Origin: Aurantimonas sp. HBX-1
GTDB lineage: Bacteria > Pseudomonadota > Alphaproteobacteria > Rhizobiales > Rhizobiaceae
Assembly: GCF_021391535.1 (NCBI RefSeq)
Contig: NZ_CP090066.1
Location: forward strand, 124,001-188,000
DNA length: 64,000 nt
Direction: 5' to 3'
Below the pieces are notes generated by a model that did not search any database, was not told where the DNA came from, and saw nothing but the letters and a program-made list of their open reading frames with translations. Shown here in pieces: positions 20,279-29,246 of the stretch. Positions within the stretch are counted from its first letter, which is position 1, and every line of letters starts with the position of its first letter. A program made the translations under genes and the position numbers.

Positions 20279-21079
20279 TCAGGCGGCTTCGACGAAGCGG
20301 TTGCGCTCGTAGAGGAACTTCAGCACGGCGGTGCGGCAGCGCAGGTAGACCGGGTCGGTCGCCAGATCGAGCCGCCGCCGCGGGCGGGCGAGCGGCACGG
20401 CGAGGATCTCGCCGATCTTCGCCGACGGGCCGTTGGTCATCATCACGATGCGGTCGGACAGCAGCACCGCCTCGTCGACGTCGTGGGTGATCATCATCAC
20501 CGTGGTGCCGAGATCGGCCTGGATCTGCATCACCTGGTCCTGGAGATGCGCGCGGGTCAGCGCGTCGAGCGCCCCGAACGGCTCGTCGAGGAGCAGGATC
20601 TTCGGCTCCATCGCCAGGGCGCGGGCGATGCCGACGCGCTGCTTCATGCCGCCGGAGATCTCGGCGGGGCGCTTGTCCCGGGCGTGGCCCATATGGACCA
20701 GCTCGAGGTTCTTCATCACCCAGTCGCGCCGCTCGGCGGCGGATTTGACGCCGCCGAAGACCTTGTCGACGGCCAGCGCGACATTCTCGTAGACGGTGAG
20801 CCAGGGCAGCAGCGAGTGGTTCTGGAAGACCACGCCGCGGTCCGGCCCCGGCTGGTCGACCACCCTGTCCTCGAGCAGGACGACGCCGGACGAGGCGGTG
20901 GTGAGGCCGGCGACGATGTTGAGCAGCGTCGACTTCCCGCAGCCCGAGTGGCCAATGATCGAGACGTACTCGCCCTCGTCGACCGTGAGGTCGATGCCCT
21001 TGAGCACGTCGGTGGTCGCGGCGCCGCGGGTGTAGCTCTTGTCGACGCCTTCGATGGAGAGGAACGGCTTGGCGTGCAT
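20279..21079 (-). CDS. nrtD: Nitrate ABC transporter ATP-binding protein
   Basis: A 266-residue ABC ATPase of the nitrate/sulfonate/taurine group. Walker A is GHSGCGKST, the Q-loop is VFQNHSLLPW, the signature ISGGMKQRVGIARAL, Walker B ILLLDEPFGALD, and the H-loop ITHDVDEAV. The NHSLLPWLTVYENV segment is typical of NrtC/NrtD/NasD. It powers the NrtB permease. Gene order nrtA-nrtB-this gene-nirB supports nitrate as substrate. Confidence 0.92.
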   Translation of the reverse strand: MHAKPFLSIEGVDKSYTRGAATTDVLKGIDLTVDEGEYVSIIGHSGCGKSTLLNIVAGLTTASSGVVLLEDRVVDQPGPDRGVVFQNHSLLPWLTVYENVALAVDKVFGGVKSAAERRDWVMKNLELVHMGHARDKRPAEISGGMKQRVGIARALAMEPKILLLDEPFGALDALTRAHLQDQVMQIQADLGTTVMMITHDVDEAVLLSDRIVMMTNGPSAKIGEILAVPLARPRRRLDLATDPVYLRCRTAVLKFLYERNRFVEAA

Positions 21080-21095
21080 CGGTCGGTTCTCCGGT

Positions 21096-22007
21096 TCAGG
21101 CGGCGGCGGTGCCGCGGGTGACGGCCCGGGCGATGAGGGCGACGATCCGGTCAAGGGCAAAGCCCACGAGGCCGACATAGACGAGGGCGAGGATGATGTC
21201 GGAGATCAGCGAGGAGTTCCAAGCATCCCAGATGAAGAAGCCGATGCCGACGCCGCCGATCAGCATCTCCGCCGCGACGATGGCGAGCCAGGACAGGCCG
21301 ATGCCGATGCGCAGGCCGGTGAAGATGTAGGGGGCCGCGGCCGGCACCATGATCCGGGTGAAGAACTCGTAGCCGTTGAGGCGCAGCACTTTGGCGACGT
21401 TGCGGTAGTCTTCCGGTATGTTGCGGATGCCGACGGCGGTGTTGATGATGATCGGCCAGATCGCGGTGATGAAGATCACGAAGATCGCCGCCGGCTGACC
21501 GTCCTGGAAGGCCGCCAGCGACAGCGGCAGCCAGGCCAGCGGCGGTACGGTGCGCAGCACCTGGAAGATCGGGTCGAGGCTGCGCATGGCGAGCGACCAC
21601 TGGCCGACGAGGACGCCGAGGCCGATGCCGGCGACGACGGCCAGCGCATAGCCGACGGCGACCCGCTGGAGACTGGCCCAGAGCTGCCAGCCGAGGCCCT
21701 GGTCGTTGCCGCCGTTGACGTAGAAGGGATGGGCGATCAGGTACCAGGTGTCGGTCACCACCTGGCTGGGCGGCGGCAGCGACGCGCCGGGGCCGGAGCA
21801 GAGCGCCTCCCAGAGGCCGAGAATGACCATGAGCGCGAGGAGCGGCGGCAGCACGTTGGAGAGCAGCGACTGCGCGCCCCGCGCGAGGAGGGCGGCAAAG
21901 CGCGGGCGCGGCCGCGGCAGCGGCACCACGGTCGCCGGCGGCTCGCCGGCCTCGGCGGCCGGGCGGATCGGCAGGACGACCGGTTTCTGGGAGAGGGCCT
22001 GGGACAT
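21096..22007 (-). CDS. nrtB: Nitrate ABC transporter permease
   Basis: A 303-residue binding-protein-dependent permease with about six membrane segments after a ~45-residue Pro-rich cytoplasmic N-terminus. The ABC permease EAA-type loop is in VLRLNGYEFFTRIMVPAAAPYIFTG, and the NrtB-typical RTVPPLAWLPLSLAAF and GIGFFIWDAWNSS are present. The start at 22007 has GAGGCGA seven bases upstream. It sits 53 nt after nrtA; an 8-bp GC hairpin lies in the gap. Confidence 0.92.
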   Translation of the reverse strand: MSQALSQKPVVLPIRPAAEAGEPPATVVPLPRPRPRFAALLARGAQSLLSNVLPPLLALMVILGLWEALCSGPGASLPPPSQVVTDTWYLIAHPFYVNGGNDQGLGWQLWASLQRVAVGYALAVVAGIGLGVLVGQWSLAMRSLDPIFQVLRTVPPLAWLPLSLAAFQDGQPAAIFVIFITAIWPIIINTAVGIRNIPEDYRNVAKVLRLNGYEFFTRIMVPAAAPYIFTGLRIGIGLSWLAIVAAEMLIGGVGIGFFIWDAWNSSLISDIILALVYVGLVGFALDRIVALIARAVTRGTAAA

Positions 22008-22036
22008 CGGTTCGCCTCGTCGTCGGGGAAAGGGGA

Positions 22037-22054
22037 CCGGGCGCGGGCGCCCGG
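22037..22054 (-). other. GC-rich inverted repeat between nrtA and nrtB
   Basis: Arms 22037-22044 and 22047-22054 are an 8-bp perfect inverted repeat in the short nrtA-nrtB gap. Such hairpins often protect the binding-protein mRNA from 3' decay and raise its level over the permease; that role is inferred. Confidence 0.4.
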
Positions 22055-22060
22055 CCGGGA

Positions 22061-23374
22061 TCAGCTGAGCGCCTTGATCGACTGGCTCTCGAGATAGGCG
22101 TCGGGATTTTCCGGGTCGAAGCTCTTGCCGTCGAAGAAGGTCTCGACGCCGCGCGAGGTCGTCGCGGGGATGTCGGCCGCGGCGACGCCGAGTTCCTTGG
22201 CCGCCTCGCGCCAGAGATCCTCGCGGTTGACCCGGTCGATGATCGCCGCCTTGTCGAAATCGGCCGGCAGATAGCCCCAGCGCTGGTCCTCGGTGAGGAA
22301 CCAGAGGTCGTGGCTCTTGTAGGGATAGGAGGCGTTGTCGGCCCAGTAGCGCATCTGGTGCGGGGAGTTCTCGACCAGCTTGCCGTTGCCGTAGTCGAAA
22401 TTGCCCTTCATGCGGTCGACGACGTCGGCGAAGGGGGCGTTGATCCACTGCCGGCGGGCGCAGATCTCGGCCATCTCCTCCTTGTTGGCGGTATCCTCGC
22501 ACCACATCTGGGCCTCCTGGATCGCCATGGTCAGCGCCAGGGCCGATCTGGGATTGGCGTCGACATAGTCGGCGCGCATGGCGAAGGCCTTCTCGGGATG
22601 GTTCATCCAGAGCTCGCTGGTGGTCAGCGCGGTGTAGCCGATGCCCTGGTTCTTCAGCTGCTCGTTCCACGGCTCGCAGACGCAGAAGCAGTCCATCGTG
22701 CCGACTTTCATGTTGGCGACCATCTGCGCCGGCGGCACGACGATCGTGGCGATGTCGGTGTTGGGGTCGATGCCGCCGGCGGCGAGCCAGTAGCGGATCC
22801 ACAGATCGTGGGTGCCGCCCGGGAAGGTCATCGCCGCCTTGACCTCGGCGCCGGTCGCCTTCTTGGCCTCCAGCGCCGTCCTGAACGGGGCGGTGTCGAG
22901 GGAGAGCGCGAGATCGGCATATTCCTTGCCGACGGAGATGCACTGGCCGCCGAGATTGAGGCGGGCGAGGATGTACATCGGCGTCGGCTGGTTGTTCTGT
23001 GTCATCGCCCCCGAAGCGATCAGGTAGGGCATCGGCGTCAGGATATGGCCGCCGTCGATGCCGGAGCCCGCCGAGCCGAGGACGAGATTGTCGCGCGTCG
23101 CGCCCCAGGAGGACTGCTTCGTCACGGTGACGTCGGTCATGCCGAACTTGTCGAACATGCCCTTCTCCTTCGCCACGAAGAGCGGCGCGGCGTCGGTCAG
23201 CGCGATGAAGCCGAGCTGGGCGGTCGGCGTCTCCGGGCCCGCGCCCTGCGCGAAGACGCCGGCCGGGAAGGACGCGCCGATCGCCGAGAACAGCGCGGCG
23301 GTGCCGGCGGTGGCGGCCGTCGAGCCGAGGAAGCGGCGACGGTTCATCGAGATCGGTGACGTCCTATCGGTCAT
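22061..23374 (-). CDS. nrtA: Nitrate ABC transporter substrate-binding protein (NrtA)
   Basis: A 437-residue NrtA-family periplasmic binding protein. The N-terminus has a Tat signal (NRRRFLGS near residues 11-18, then a hydrophobic stretch ending FAQGAG near 45). The body carries NrtA-type segments: LGFIALTDAAPLFVAKEKG, GIDGGHILTPMPYLI, TFPGGTHDLWIRYWLAAGG, and CVCEPWNEQL. It captures nitrate for NrtB/NrtD. A GGAG SD precedes the ATG. It is the first gene after the regulated leader at 23375-23748. Confidence 0.94.
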   Translation of the reverse strand: MTDRTSPISMNRRRFLGSTAATAGTAALFSAIGASFPAGVFAQGAGPETPTAQLGFIALTDAAPLFVAKEKGMFDKFGMTDVTVTKQSSWGATRDNLVLGSAGSGIDGGHILTPMPYLIASGAMTQNNQPTPMYILARLNLGGQCISVGKEYADLALSLDTAPFRTALEAKKATGAEVKAAMTFPGGTHDLWIRYWLAAGGIDPNTDIATIVVPPAQMVANMKVGTMDCFCVCEPWNEQLKNQGIGYTALTTSELWMNHPEKAFAMRADYVDANPRSALALTMAIQEAQMWCEDTANKEEMAEICARRQWINAPFADVVDRMKGNFDYGNGKLVENSPHQMRYWADNASYPYKSHDLWFLTEDQRWGYLPADFDKAAIIDRVNREDLWREAAKELGVAAADIPATTSRGVETFFDGKSFDPENPDAYLESQSIKALS

Positions 23375-23436
23375 CAGAAGCTCCGTTCGGGCAAGGGAAA
23401 GCGCTCGCCGCCAAGCAGAAGCCCGGCTGCAGATAA

Positions 23437-23501
23437 TAAAAAACGCCGCAAACCGTCGGGCACACCATGGTTTCCCATGCAGAGCTTCGGTTTAGCGACG
23501 T
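23437..23501 (-). terminator. Leader terminator ahead of nrtA, probable NasT antitermination target
   Basis: On the minus strand a long stem forms between the arms at plus positions 23488-23500 and 23444-23455 (one bulge, one G-U pair). An inner CATGG-GAAA-CCATG hairpin sits near 23465-23478. The stem is followed by six U residues (A-run at 23438-23443). It lies about 65 bases before the nrtA start, as expected for a transcription attenuator in a nas operon leader. Confidence 0.72.
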
Positions 23502-23542
23502 CGATGTCCTGGAGAGCGGAAGCCACAGGCGGGCCGCCTCGT

Positions 23543-23566
23543 GTGCCCGTCTTCGTTGGCGGGCAC
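23543..23566 (-). promoter_or_regulatory. Candidate NasT (ANTAR) hexaloop hairpin in the nas leader
   Basis: A stem-loop with arms GTGCCCG/CGGGCAC, which can be extended past one mismatch to close a six-base loop AACGAA in the minus-strand RNA. ANTAR proteins bind paired hexaloop hairpins with A at loop position 1 and G at position 4, which this loop has. A second such hairpin was not clearly found, so the assignment is tentative. The 23375-23748 interval holds no gene. Confidence 0.45.
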
Positions 23567-23748
23567 AATGCTAGGGAACCACAAGACTATCCAGTGCGAA
23601 AGTCCAAATATGCGGCAGTGCAAAATGCCGATCGGACGGGCAGGGAAGGCCGGAGCCGTTCGAAATCAGGGGCTTGAGGCGCGTTGCGGCTGCTGCCTGC
23701 AAAGGATGCGGCTGATGATAATTTCACCACGGCGGCTTTTGCGGCAGA

Positions 23749-25023
23749 TCAGTCGGTGGCGGCCGACCCGGGATGCGCTCGTCCGGCGCCGATCGGGAAG
23801 CCGGCGACATAGGCCTCGATCGCTTCGGGATCGAACACGCGGCCGTCCATGAGCGGCGCGTCGGTGCCGTCGGGATCGGTCCCCGCCTTGATCGCCGCCG
23901 GATCGCCGATGGCGCTGGCATAGAGGTCGGGGCGGAAGGCGCTGGCGGCGGCGAGGCGATTGGCCTCGCTCGGCGCCACCTGTCCCCAGCGCAGCATCTG
24001 GCTGTAGACCCACAGCGCCTGGCGCCGGGAGGGCACGCCCGCCCCGGCGCGGTGAAACACCAGATAGTCGTCGATATGACGGGTCCGCGCCGGGCTCGCC
24101 TGCACCGGCACGTCGCCGTCGAGGATCCGCCGCAGCATCGCCGCGTCGCCGCCAATGAAGCGGGGCGCGGCGAGGATCTCGGCAAGGGCCGGGTGGTTGC
24201 CGGGCTCGTCGCACCAGCGCGCCGCGGCGTCGAGCGCGACCAGCAGGCGCGCGACGGTGTCGGCATTGGCCTCCGCCCAGTCGGGGCGCAGCCCGAGGAC
24301 CTTCTCCGGCGAGGCCGGCCAGATATCGGCCTTCACCGCGACGATGCGCCCGACATCGGCGCGCACCGACACGACGTTCCAGGGGGCGTTGACGCAGAAG
24401 CCGTCGATGGCGTTGGCGGCGAGCGCATCCGCCGTCATCGGCGGCGGCACCACGGTCATCGTCACGTCGCGGTCGGGGTCGATGCCGCCGCAGGCGAGCC
24501 AGAAGCGGAACTCGTAATTGTGCGAGGAGAACGGGTAGACGACGCCGAACACCAGCGGCGCCAGCCCGCGCGCCTGCCGCTCGGCGACGACGCGGCCGAG
24601 ACGCCCGGCCTCTGCCAGCGCCCCGTCGCCCTCGCCCGGCCCGCGGCACGCGTCCATCGCCTCGGCCAGCGACCGCGACAGGGTGATGGCGTTGCCGCCG
24701 CGCCCGAGCGCCATCGGCGCGATCACCGGGAACGGGTTGGTGCCGATGCCGACCTGCGCGGCGACGGCCATCGGCGCCAGCAGATGCGCCGCGTCGAACT
24801 GGCGGAAGGCGAGGCGGTCGCGGATGTTCGACCACGACACGTCGCGGACGAGGTCGAGGCTCAGCCCCTCGCGGCGTGCGAAGCCGAGCTCCTCGGCGGC
24901 GAACAGCACCGCGGCGTCCATCAGCGGGATGAAGCCGGTGCGCACGCTCGTCGCCTCCCGGTGCCCGAGCGCGGGAGCGGGAAGCGGCGGGGCCGACGGG
25001 CGGGGAGGATCGATGTCTGCCAC
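23749..25023 (-). CDS. nasS: NasS-like nitrate sensor (cytoplasmic NrtA homologue)
   Basis: A 424-residue protein of the NrtA/CmpA/SsuA binding-protein fold without a signal peptide, as for NasS sensors, which hold NasT inactive until nitrate or nitrite binds. Family segments are RTGFIPLMDAAVLFAAEELGF, FDAAHLLAPMAVA, FWLACGGIDPDRDV and GFCVNAPWN. The GTG start at 25023 follows the nasT stop by five bases, so the two are coupled. It ends just before the regulated leader and nrtA, the usual order for the NasST system. Confidence 0.85.
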   Translation of the reverse strand: MADIDPPRPSAPPLPAPALGHREATSVRTGFIPLMDAAVLFAAEELGFARREGLSLDLVRDVSWSNIRDRLAFRQFDAAHLLAPMAVAAQVGIGTNPFPVIAPMALGRGGNAITLSRSLAEAMDACRGPGEGDGALAEAGRLGRVVAERQARGLAPLVFGVVYPFSSHNYEFRFWLACGGIDPDRDVTMTVVPPPMTADALAANAIDGFCVNAPWNVVSVRADVGRIVAVKADIWPASPEKVLGLRPDWAEANADTVARLLVALDAAARWCDEPGNHPALAEILAAPRFIGGDAAMLRRILDGDVPVQASPARTRHIDDYLVFHRAGAGVPSRRQALWVYSQMLRWGQVAPSEANRLAAASAFRPDLYASAIGDPAAIKAGTDPDGTDAPLMDGRVFDPEAIEAYVAGFPIGAGRAHPGSAATD

Positions 25024-25028
25024 GGGTG

Positions 25029-25619
25029 TCACTTCTCCAGGAGGCTGGTGGCCGCCACGACGCCGCGGGCGATCTCGACGAGCTTGCGTTTCTCGTTCAT
25101 CGCCGTCTGGCGCAGCAGCGCGTAGGCCTCGTCCTCGGGGATCTGGCGCAGCTTCATCAGGACGCCCTTGGCCTTTTCGATGACCTTGCGGTCGGCCAGC
25201 TCGTTGCGCGCCTCGTGCAGTTCGCGCTCGAGGCGCGAATAGGCGTTGAAGCGCACGATCGCCATGTCGAGGATCGACTTCACGCGCTCCTTCTTCAGCC
25301 CGTCCACCACATAGGCCGAGACGCCGGCGCCGATCGCGGCCTCGATGGAGGCGGCGTCGGAATGGTCGACGAACATGGCGATCGGCTTGCGCACCGAGCG
25401 GGAGACGGCGAAGAACTGTTCCAGCCGGTCGCGGTTGGGGTTTTCGAAGTCGACGACGATGACGTCGGGCGCCAGCTGCTCGATGGTGCGCACCAGCCCG
25501 TTCATCTCGCTGACGACATGGACGCGCGAATGGCCGGCCTCGCGCAGGCCAGCGTCGATGATCGACGCGCGCGCCGGATTCTCGTCGATGATCAGGATGA
25601 CCAGTTCGTCCACCGTCAT
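25029..25619 (-). CDS. nasT: ANTAR-domain response regulator NasT
   Basis: A 196-residue two-domain protein. The N-terminal receiver-like domain has Asp57 in IVVDFENPNRD, with D-E instead of D-D in the upstream acidic pocket (IIDENPARA). A helical linker leads to a C-terminal ANTAR RNA-binding domain (ADRKVIEKAKGVLMKL ... EDEAYALLRQTAMNEKRKLVEIA). NasT releases transcription termination in nas leader RNAs and is antagonised by NasS, encoded immediately downstream. The target is most likely the hairpin/terminator region ahead of nrtA. Confidence 0.92.
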   Translation of the reverse strand: MTVDELVILIIDENPARASIIDAGLREAGHSRVHVVSEMNGLVRTIEQLAPDVIVVDFENPNRDRLEQFFAVSRSVRKPIAMFVDHSDAASIEAAIGAGVSAYVVDGLKKERVKSILDMAIVRFNAYSRLERELHEARNELADRKVIEKAKGVLMKLRQIPEDEAYALLRQTAMNEKRKLVEIARGVVAATSLLEK

Positions 25620-25848
25620 GGCTTTTTGTGCAGTGCGAAGGCCGCGAGCGCAAGCCTCGTCACCGAGAGCCCGGTGGATGCGTTCCGTCAGCCGCCGCGG
25701 ACCTCACGCCCGCAGGCTGTGGCGGCCGCGCGATCTGCCCGGCCGAGGCCGCGGCGCAATGCGGGCGGGCCGGCGAATCCGCCGCCGCGATGCCGGGACC
25801 GGCAGTCGGCACGGTGGGATGAGGTTCTGGATGAGATTTTTCAGCTGA

Positions 25849-25924
25849 TGGTGCCCAGGGACGGAGTCGAACCGCCGACACTGCGATTTTCAGTCGCATG
25901 CTCTACCAACTGAGCTACCTGGGC
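25849..25924 (-). tRNA. tRNA-Phe (anticodon GAA)
   Basis: A full 76-nt cloverleaf on the minus strand. The acceptor GCCCAGG pairs with CCTGGGC, the D arm is GCTC/GAGC, and the anticodon stem TGCGA/TCGCA has loop CTGAAAA. The five-base variable loop is followed by the T arm GGCGG/CCGTC with loop TTCGACT. Discriminator A and CCA are encoded. Confidence 0.97.
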
Positions 25925-26309
25925 GCCGCGGCCGTCGGAACCGGCTTCCGCATCGGGGCCGGCCCGGCGAGGGCTGGGGCCTTATAGAAAGACTGCCCGA
26001 CCCTGTCCAGCGTCTCGACGCGGGCGAGGGGAAAAAGACGCGGGGGCCGCGCCGGTGGGATCGGCCGCACCCCGCCGATGCGGCCGGCGGAGCCCCGAAG
26101 GATCAGGCGCTCGCCGCGGGTGCCGCCGACAAAGTGCCGGCCGGCGGCTGCCGGCTGTTGACCTTCGGCGGAAAATCAAGGAAAGAGCGCGCATCGCCGC
26201 CGCGGTCCATGGCCCTCCCCAAGGGAGCGCCTCTGGCTGGGGCGGTCGGCACGAGGCCTTCAGGGTCCGCCTGCCCCGGTCGCCCGGGGCCGCGCCCGCC
26301 AAGGCCGAT
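25925..26309. other. Intergenic stretch between two tRNA genes
   Basis: About 385 bases without a gene I can support. Open frames here, including a 285-codon minus frame, run across the tRNA-Thr gene and have no domain. It presumably holds the divergent promoters of the two tRNAs; no clear -35/-10 pair, repeat or attachment site was seen. Confidence 0.5.
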
Positions 26310-26384
<75 letters not shown>

Positions 26385-26518
26385 TTCCCTTGCTTCTCGC
26401 ATAAACCGATGAACCGGGCGCAGAATCGCAGCTGCACATGCCCGTGGTCGCGCTCGGATTTCGGCCTCGGTGGCCCTGATGCGGCCCGCCGTGGCGCCGC
26501 AGGCGCGTTTTTCGGACC

Positions 26519-27484
26519 TCACAGCACGAACGTCTTGCCGACGGCGGACGGAACGACCCTCTCGCCGTAGGCCGCGGCCAATGCACCTATGGCGCGCCAA
26601 CCCGTGCAGTGCCCGGGTGCTATCAGGCGCAGGTCGAACGGCGCGAGCGCCGCAACCGTCTCCGGGATGATGCGTTCGGTGGTCCCGGAGAGGTGAAAGC
26701 CGCCGAACACGCCATAAAGCGGCACATGCGGGAACCGCGCCTTCGCTTCGGTCAAGACGTTGATCAAGCCGGCATGCGAGCAGGCGGTGAAGACGACCTG
26801 TCCCTTGCCGGCGACGTGGATCGCCACGAATCGCTCGTCCGGCATGATCTCGTCCAGCTCCCAGTCGCCCGTCGCGGTCTGGCGATACTGACCGGGAAAG
26901 CCGCGCTCGAACCGGGTCAGTCGGGGGATTTCGCCGCTCACATAGAACGTCTCGTCGCACGCGAACCGCTCGTAGCAGGTGAGGCGGACATCGGCACCGT
27001 TTCCCGACAGTACCGCCACGCCGGGGACCAGCTCCATCTGACGAAGACGCCCGTCCGCGGACCTGGTCGCGCGCAGGGCGAACATGGCGGGGTGCATGTA
27101 GGTCGGAACAGGGTGCCCGCCGTTGGCCATGGTGATCATCTGAAGGGCGCGGGGCAGCGCGCCGGCATGGTCCCAGTGTCCGTGCGACAGGACCACGGCG
27201 CCGACGGCGGCAAGGTCGACGCCGAGCCTAACCACGTTGCGCTCGAACACCCATTCCTCGGGTCCGGCATCGAACAGGAGCGTATGGCTGTCCGATCCAG
27301 CATGGACTGTGATCAGGCAGGAAAGCCCGTGCGCGGCGCAGCAAAGGCATTTGCCTGAAAGCCACGGCATGCCGCGGCGACGCAGGCGGGAGAACTCCGA
27401 CTCGAAGAATCCGGGGCTCGACGACAGGCTGTCGGTCGCGTTGTCGACCAGGAAGATGATCTCTGCTGACTCGACTGCCTTCAT
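26519..27484 (-). CDS. MBL-fold metallohydrolase (AaBP-synthase-like)
   Basis: A 321-residue metallo-beta-lactamase-fold protein. The metal motif is SHGHWDHAGAL, with further ligands in TACSHAGLIN and the C-terminal APGHCTGW. The layout, with DAGPEEWVFERNVVRLGVDL before the motif and GGFHLSG late, resembles the group annotated as 7,8-dihydropterin-6-yl-methyl-4-(beta-D-ribofuranosyl)aminobenzene-5'-phosphate synthase. The biochemical role in bacteria is unsettled, although the pterin link is notable in a genome that makes H4MPT. Four cysteines cluster at LSGKCLCCAAHGLSC. It lies 157 bases downstream of the GGT-family gene and may share its transcript. Confidence 0.8.
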   Translation of the reverse strand: MKAVESAEIIFLVDNATDSLSSSPGFFESEFSRLRRRGMPWLSGKCLCCAAHGLSCLITVHAGSDSHTLLFDAGPEEWVFERNVVRLGVDLAAVGAVVLSHGHWDHAGALPRALQMITMANGGHPVPTYMHPAMFALRATRSADGRLRQMELVPGVAVLSGNGADVRLTCYERFACDETFYVSGEIPRLTRFERGFPGQYRQTATGDWELDEIMPDERFVAIHVAGKGQVVFTACSHAGLINVLTEAKARFPHVPLYGVFGGFHLSGTTERIIPETVAALAPFDLRLIAPGHCTGWRAIGALAAAYGERVVPSAVGKTFVL

Positions 27485-27641
27485 CGAAGCCGCCCCGCCT
27501 GAGGATGCGTCGCAGGATACTAGGCGACCTCCGCCCCGGCGAACAACGGCGGCGGCTCGTGCATGGCGTCGGTCGGCGCGGCCACTGGAACCGCCCGTGC
27601 TGACCGCGCGGATTCGACCCTTCAGATCATCCCGGGGGACA

Positions 27642-29246
27642 TCAGACGCCCAGCGCGCAGCCGTCCTTCCTCGGGTCGGACGCCGCCAGCAGGAAGCCAC
27701 CGGTGGGATCGCGAAGAATGACCTGTGCGCCACCGAGCGGCTTGGTCAGTGTCTCGACCCTGTGGCCGCGCGCTGAAAGTTCGGCCGCAACGCCTTCCGG
27801 ATAAGTCGGCTCCACGTCCAAGATGCCATCATGGGCGAAGGAGCGCGGAGCATCCACTGCCGCCTGGGGGTCCAGCCCGCGATCGAAGAGCCCGGAAAGC
27901 AGCGCCGCATGGCCGGCGGCCTGATAGTGGCCTCCCATCACCCCGAACACGCCCGCCGGTTGGCCGTCCCGGCGCAGCAGGCCCGGGATGATCGTGTGCA
28001 TCGGCCGCTTGCGCGGGCCGATGGCGTTGGGGTGGCCTTCGATCAGGCGGAAGGAGGCACCGCGCGAATGCAGGAGCACGCCGGTGGTCGGATCGAGGTG
28101 CGTCGAGCCGAATGCGTGGAAGAGCGAGTTGATGAACGACACCATGTTGCCGTCGCGATCGACGGCGCAGACATAGACGGTATCCTGATGCACCGGCTCG
28201 TCCCAGGAGAGGTGCGGTCGGGCGCGTTTCATGTCGACGAGGGCAGCCAGACGGCGCGCGGTGCCATGCGAGAGCAGTTCCTCGATGGGCACCGTCATCG
28301 CCGCCGGATCGGCCAGCAGGGCGTCGCGGCTGTGATAGGCAAGCTTGGTCGCCTCGGCATGAAGGTGGATGCGGTCGACCGTCGAAAGTCCTTCTCCGAG
28401 GTCGAATTCCCGCAGGATGTTGAGCAGCATCAGCGCTGCAAGGCCCTGGCCGTTCGGCGGGCATTGCTCCACCGTATAGCCGCGATAGTCGCTGGAGATG
28501 GGAGCGGTATAGAAGGCACCCTCCGTCATCCCGGCAAAGTCCTCCAGCGTGTGAAGCCCGCCGAGACCCTTGAGGTATTGCACCAGCGATGCCGCCGTGG
28601 CGCCTTCATAGAAGGCCCTGGCGCCATGCGCGGCGATCTCGCGCAGGCGCTGTCCCAGGCGCGGTTGCGCGTGGCGCGCGCCGGGCGCAAGGGGCTTGCC
28701 GGCAGGCAGGAACAAGGCGGCGGCGCCCGTATCCTGCGCCAGCAGCGGGGCCGCCTCCGCCCAGTCGAAGGCCACGCGTTGGCCGATCGGGTAGCCATTC
28801 TCGGCATAGTCGACGGCGCGGGCGAACAGTCGGTCGAGCGGCAGACTGCCGTGGTCGGCATGCAGCCTCGTCCAGGCTGATACCGCACCCGGGACTGTCA
28901 CGGCATGGGCGCTGGTGCGCGGAATCTCCGCGCCAAGGCCTGCCGAGCGAAGTGCCTCGACCGTCGCGGCCGCAGGGGCGCAGCCGCTGCCGTTCATCGC
29001 GACCGTCGGTTTGCCGGAGGGTGCGTAGAGCACGAAGCAGTCGCCCCCGATGCCCGTCATGGCGGGTTCGACCACACATTGCGTGGCGACGGCGGCCAGC
29101 GCCGCATCCATGGCGTTGCCGCCCGCCTGGAGCATCTCCAGGGCTGCCCCCGTCGCCAACGGATGCGAGGTGGCGACAGCGGCCTCGCGCAAGATGACGG
29201 TCGGGCGCGAGGGGCCGAAGAAGTCGCTACGGCGAGTGGCAATCAC
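27642..29246 (-). CDS. Gamma-glutamyltransferase-family protein (cytoplasmic, YwrD/HpxW-like)
   Basis: A 534-residue Ntn-hydrolase of the GGT family without a signal peptide. The probable autocleavage and catalytic Thr is in HQDTVYVCAVDRDGN; the large-subunit N-terminal region has AATSHPLATGAALEMLQAGGNAMDAALA, and FGVMGGHYQAAGHA and PRSFAHDG lie in the small subunit. Cytoplasmic members include oxamate amidohydrolase and other amide hydrolases, so true transpeptidase activity is uncertain. GTG at 29246 was chosen for the AAGGA seven bases upstream; an ATG at 29288 is an alternative. A second, periplasmic GGT is encoded at 35849-37615. Confidence 0.85.
   Translation of the reverse strand: MIATRRSDFFGPSRPTVILREAAVATSHPLATGAALEMLQAGGNAMDAALAAVATQCVVEPAMTGIGGDCFVLYAPSGKPTVAMNGSGCAPAAATVEALRSAGLGAEIPRTSAHAVTVPGAVSAWTRLHADHGSLPLDRLFARAVDYAENGYPIGQRVAFDWAEAAPLLAQDTGAAALFLPAGKPLAPGARHAQPRLGQRLREIAAHGARAFYEGATAASLVQYLKGLGGLHTLEDFAGMTEGAFYTAPISSDYRGYTVEQCPPNGQGLAALMLLNILREFDLGEGLSTVDRIHLHAEATKLAYHSRDALLADPAAMTVPIEELLSHGTARRLAALVDMKRARPHLSWDEPVHQDTVYVCAVDRDGNMVSFINSLFHAFGSTHLDPTTGVLLHSRGASFRLIEGHPNAIGPRKRPMHTIIPGLLRRDGQPAGVFGVMGGHYQAAGHAALLSGLFDRGLDPQAAVDAPRSFAHDGILDVEPTYPEGVAAELSARGHRVETLTKPLGGAQVILRDPTGGFLLAASDPRKDGCALGV

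Noticed and set aside
17679..20312. 877-codon plus-strand open frame opposite nirB
   Set aside because: Shadow of nirB produced by high third-position GC; no recognisable fold.
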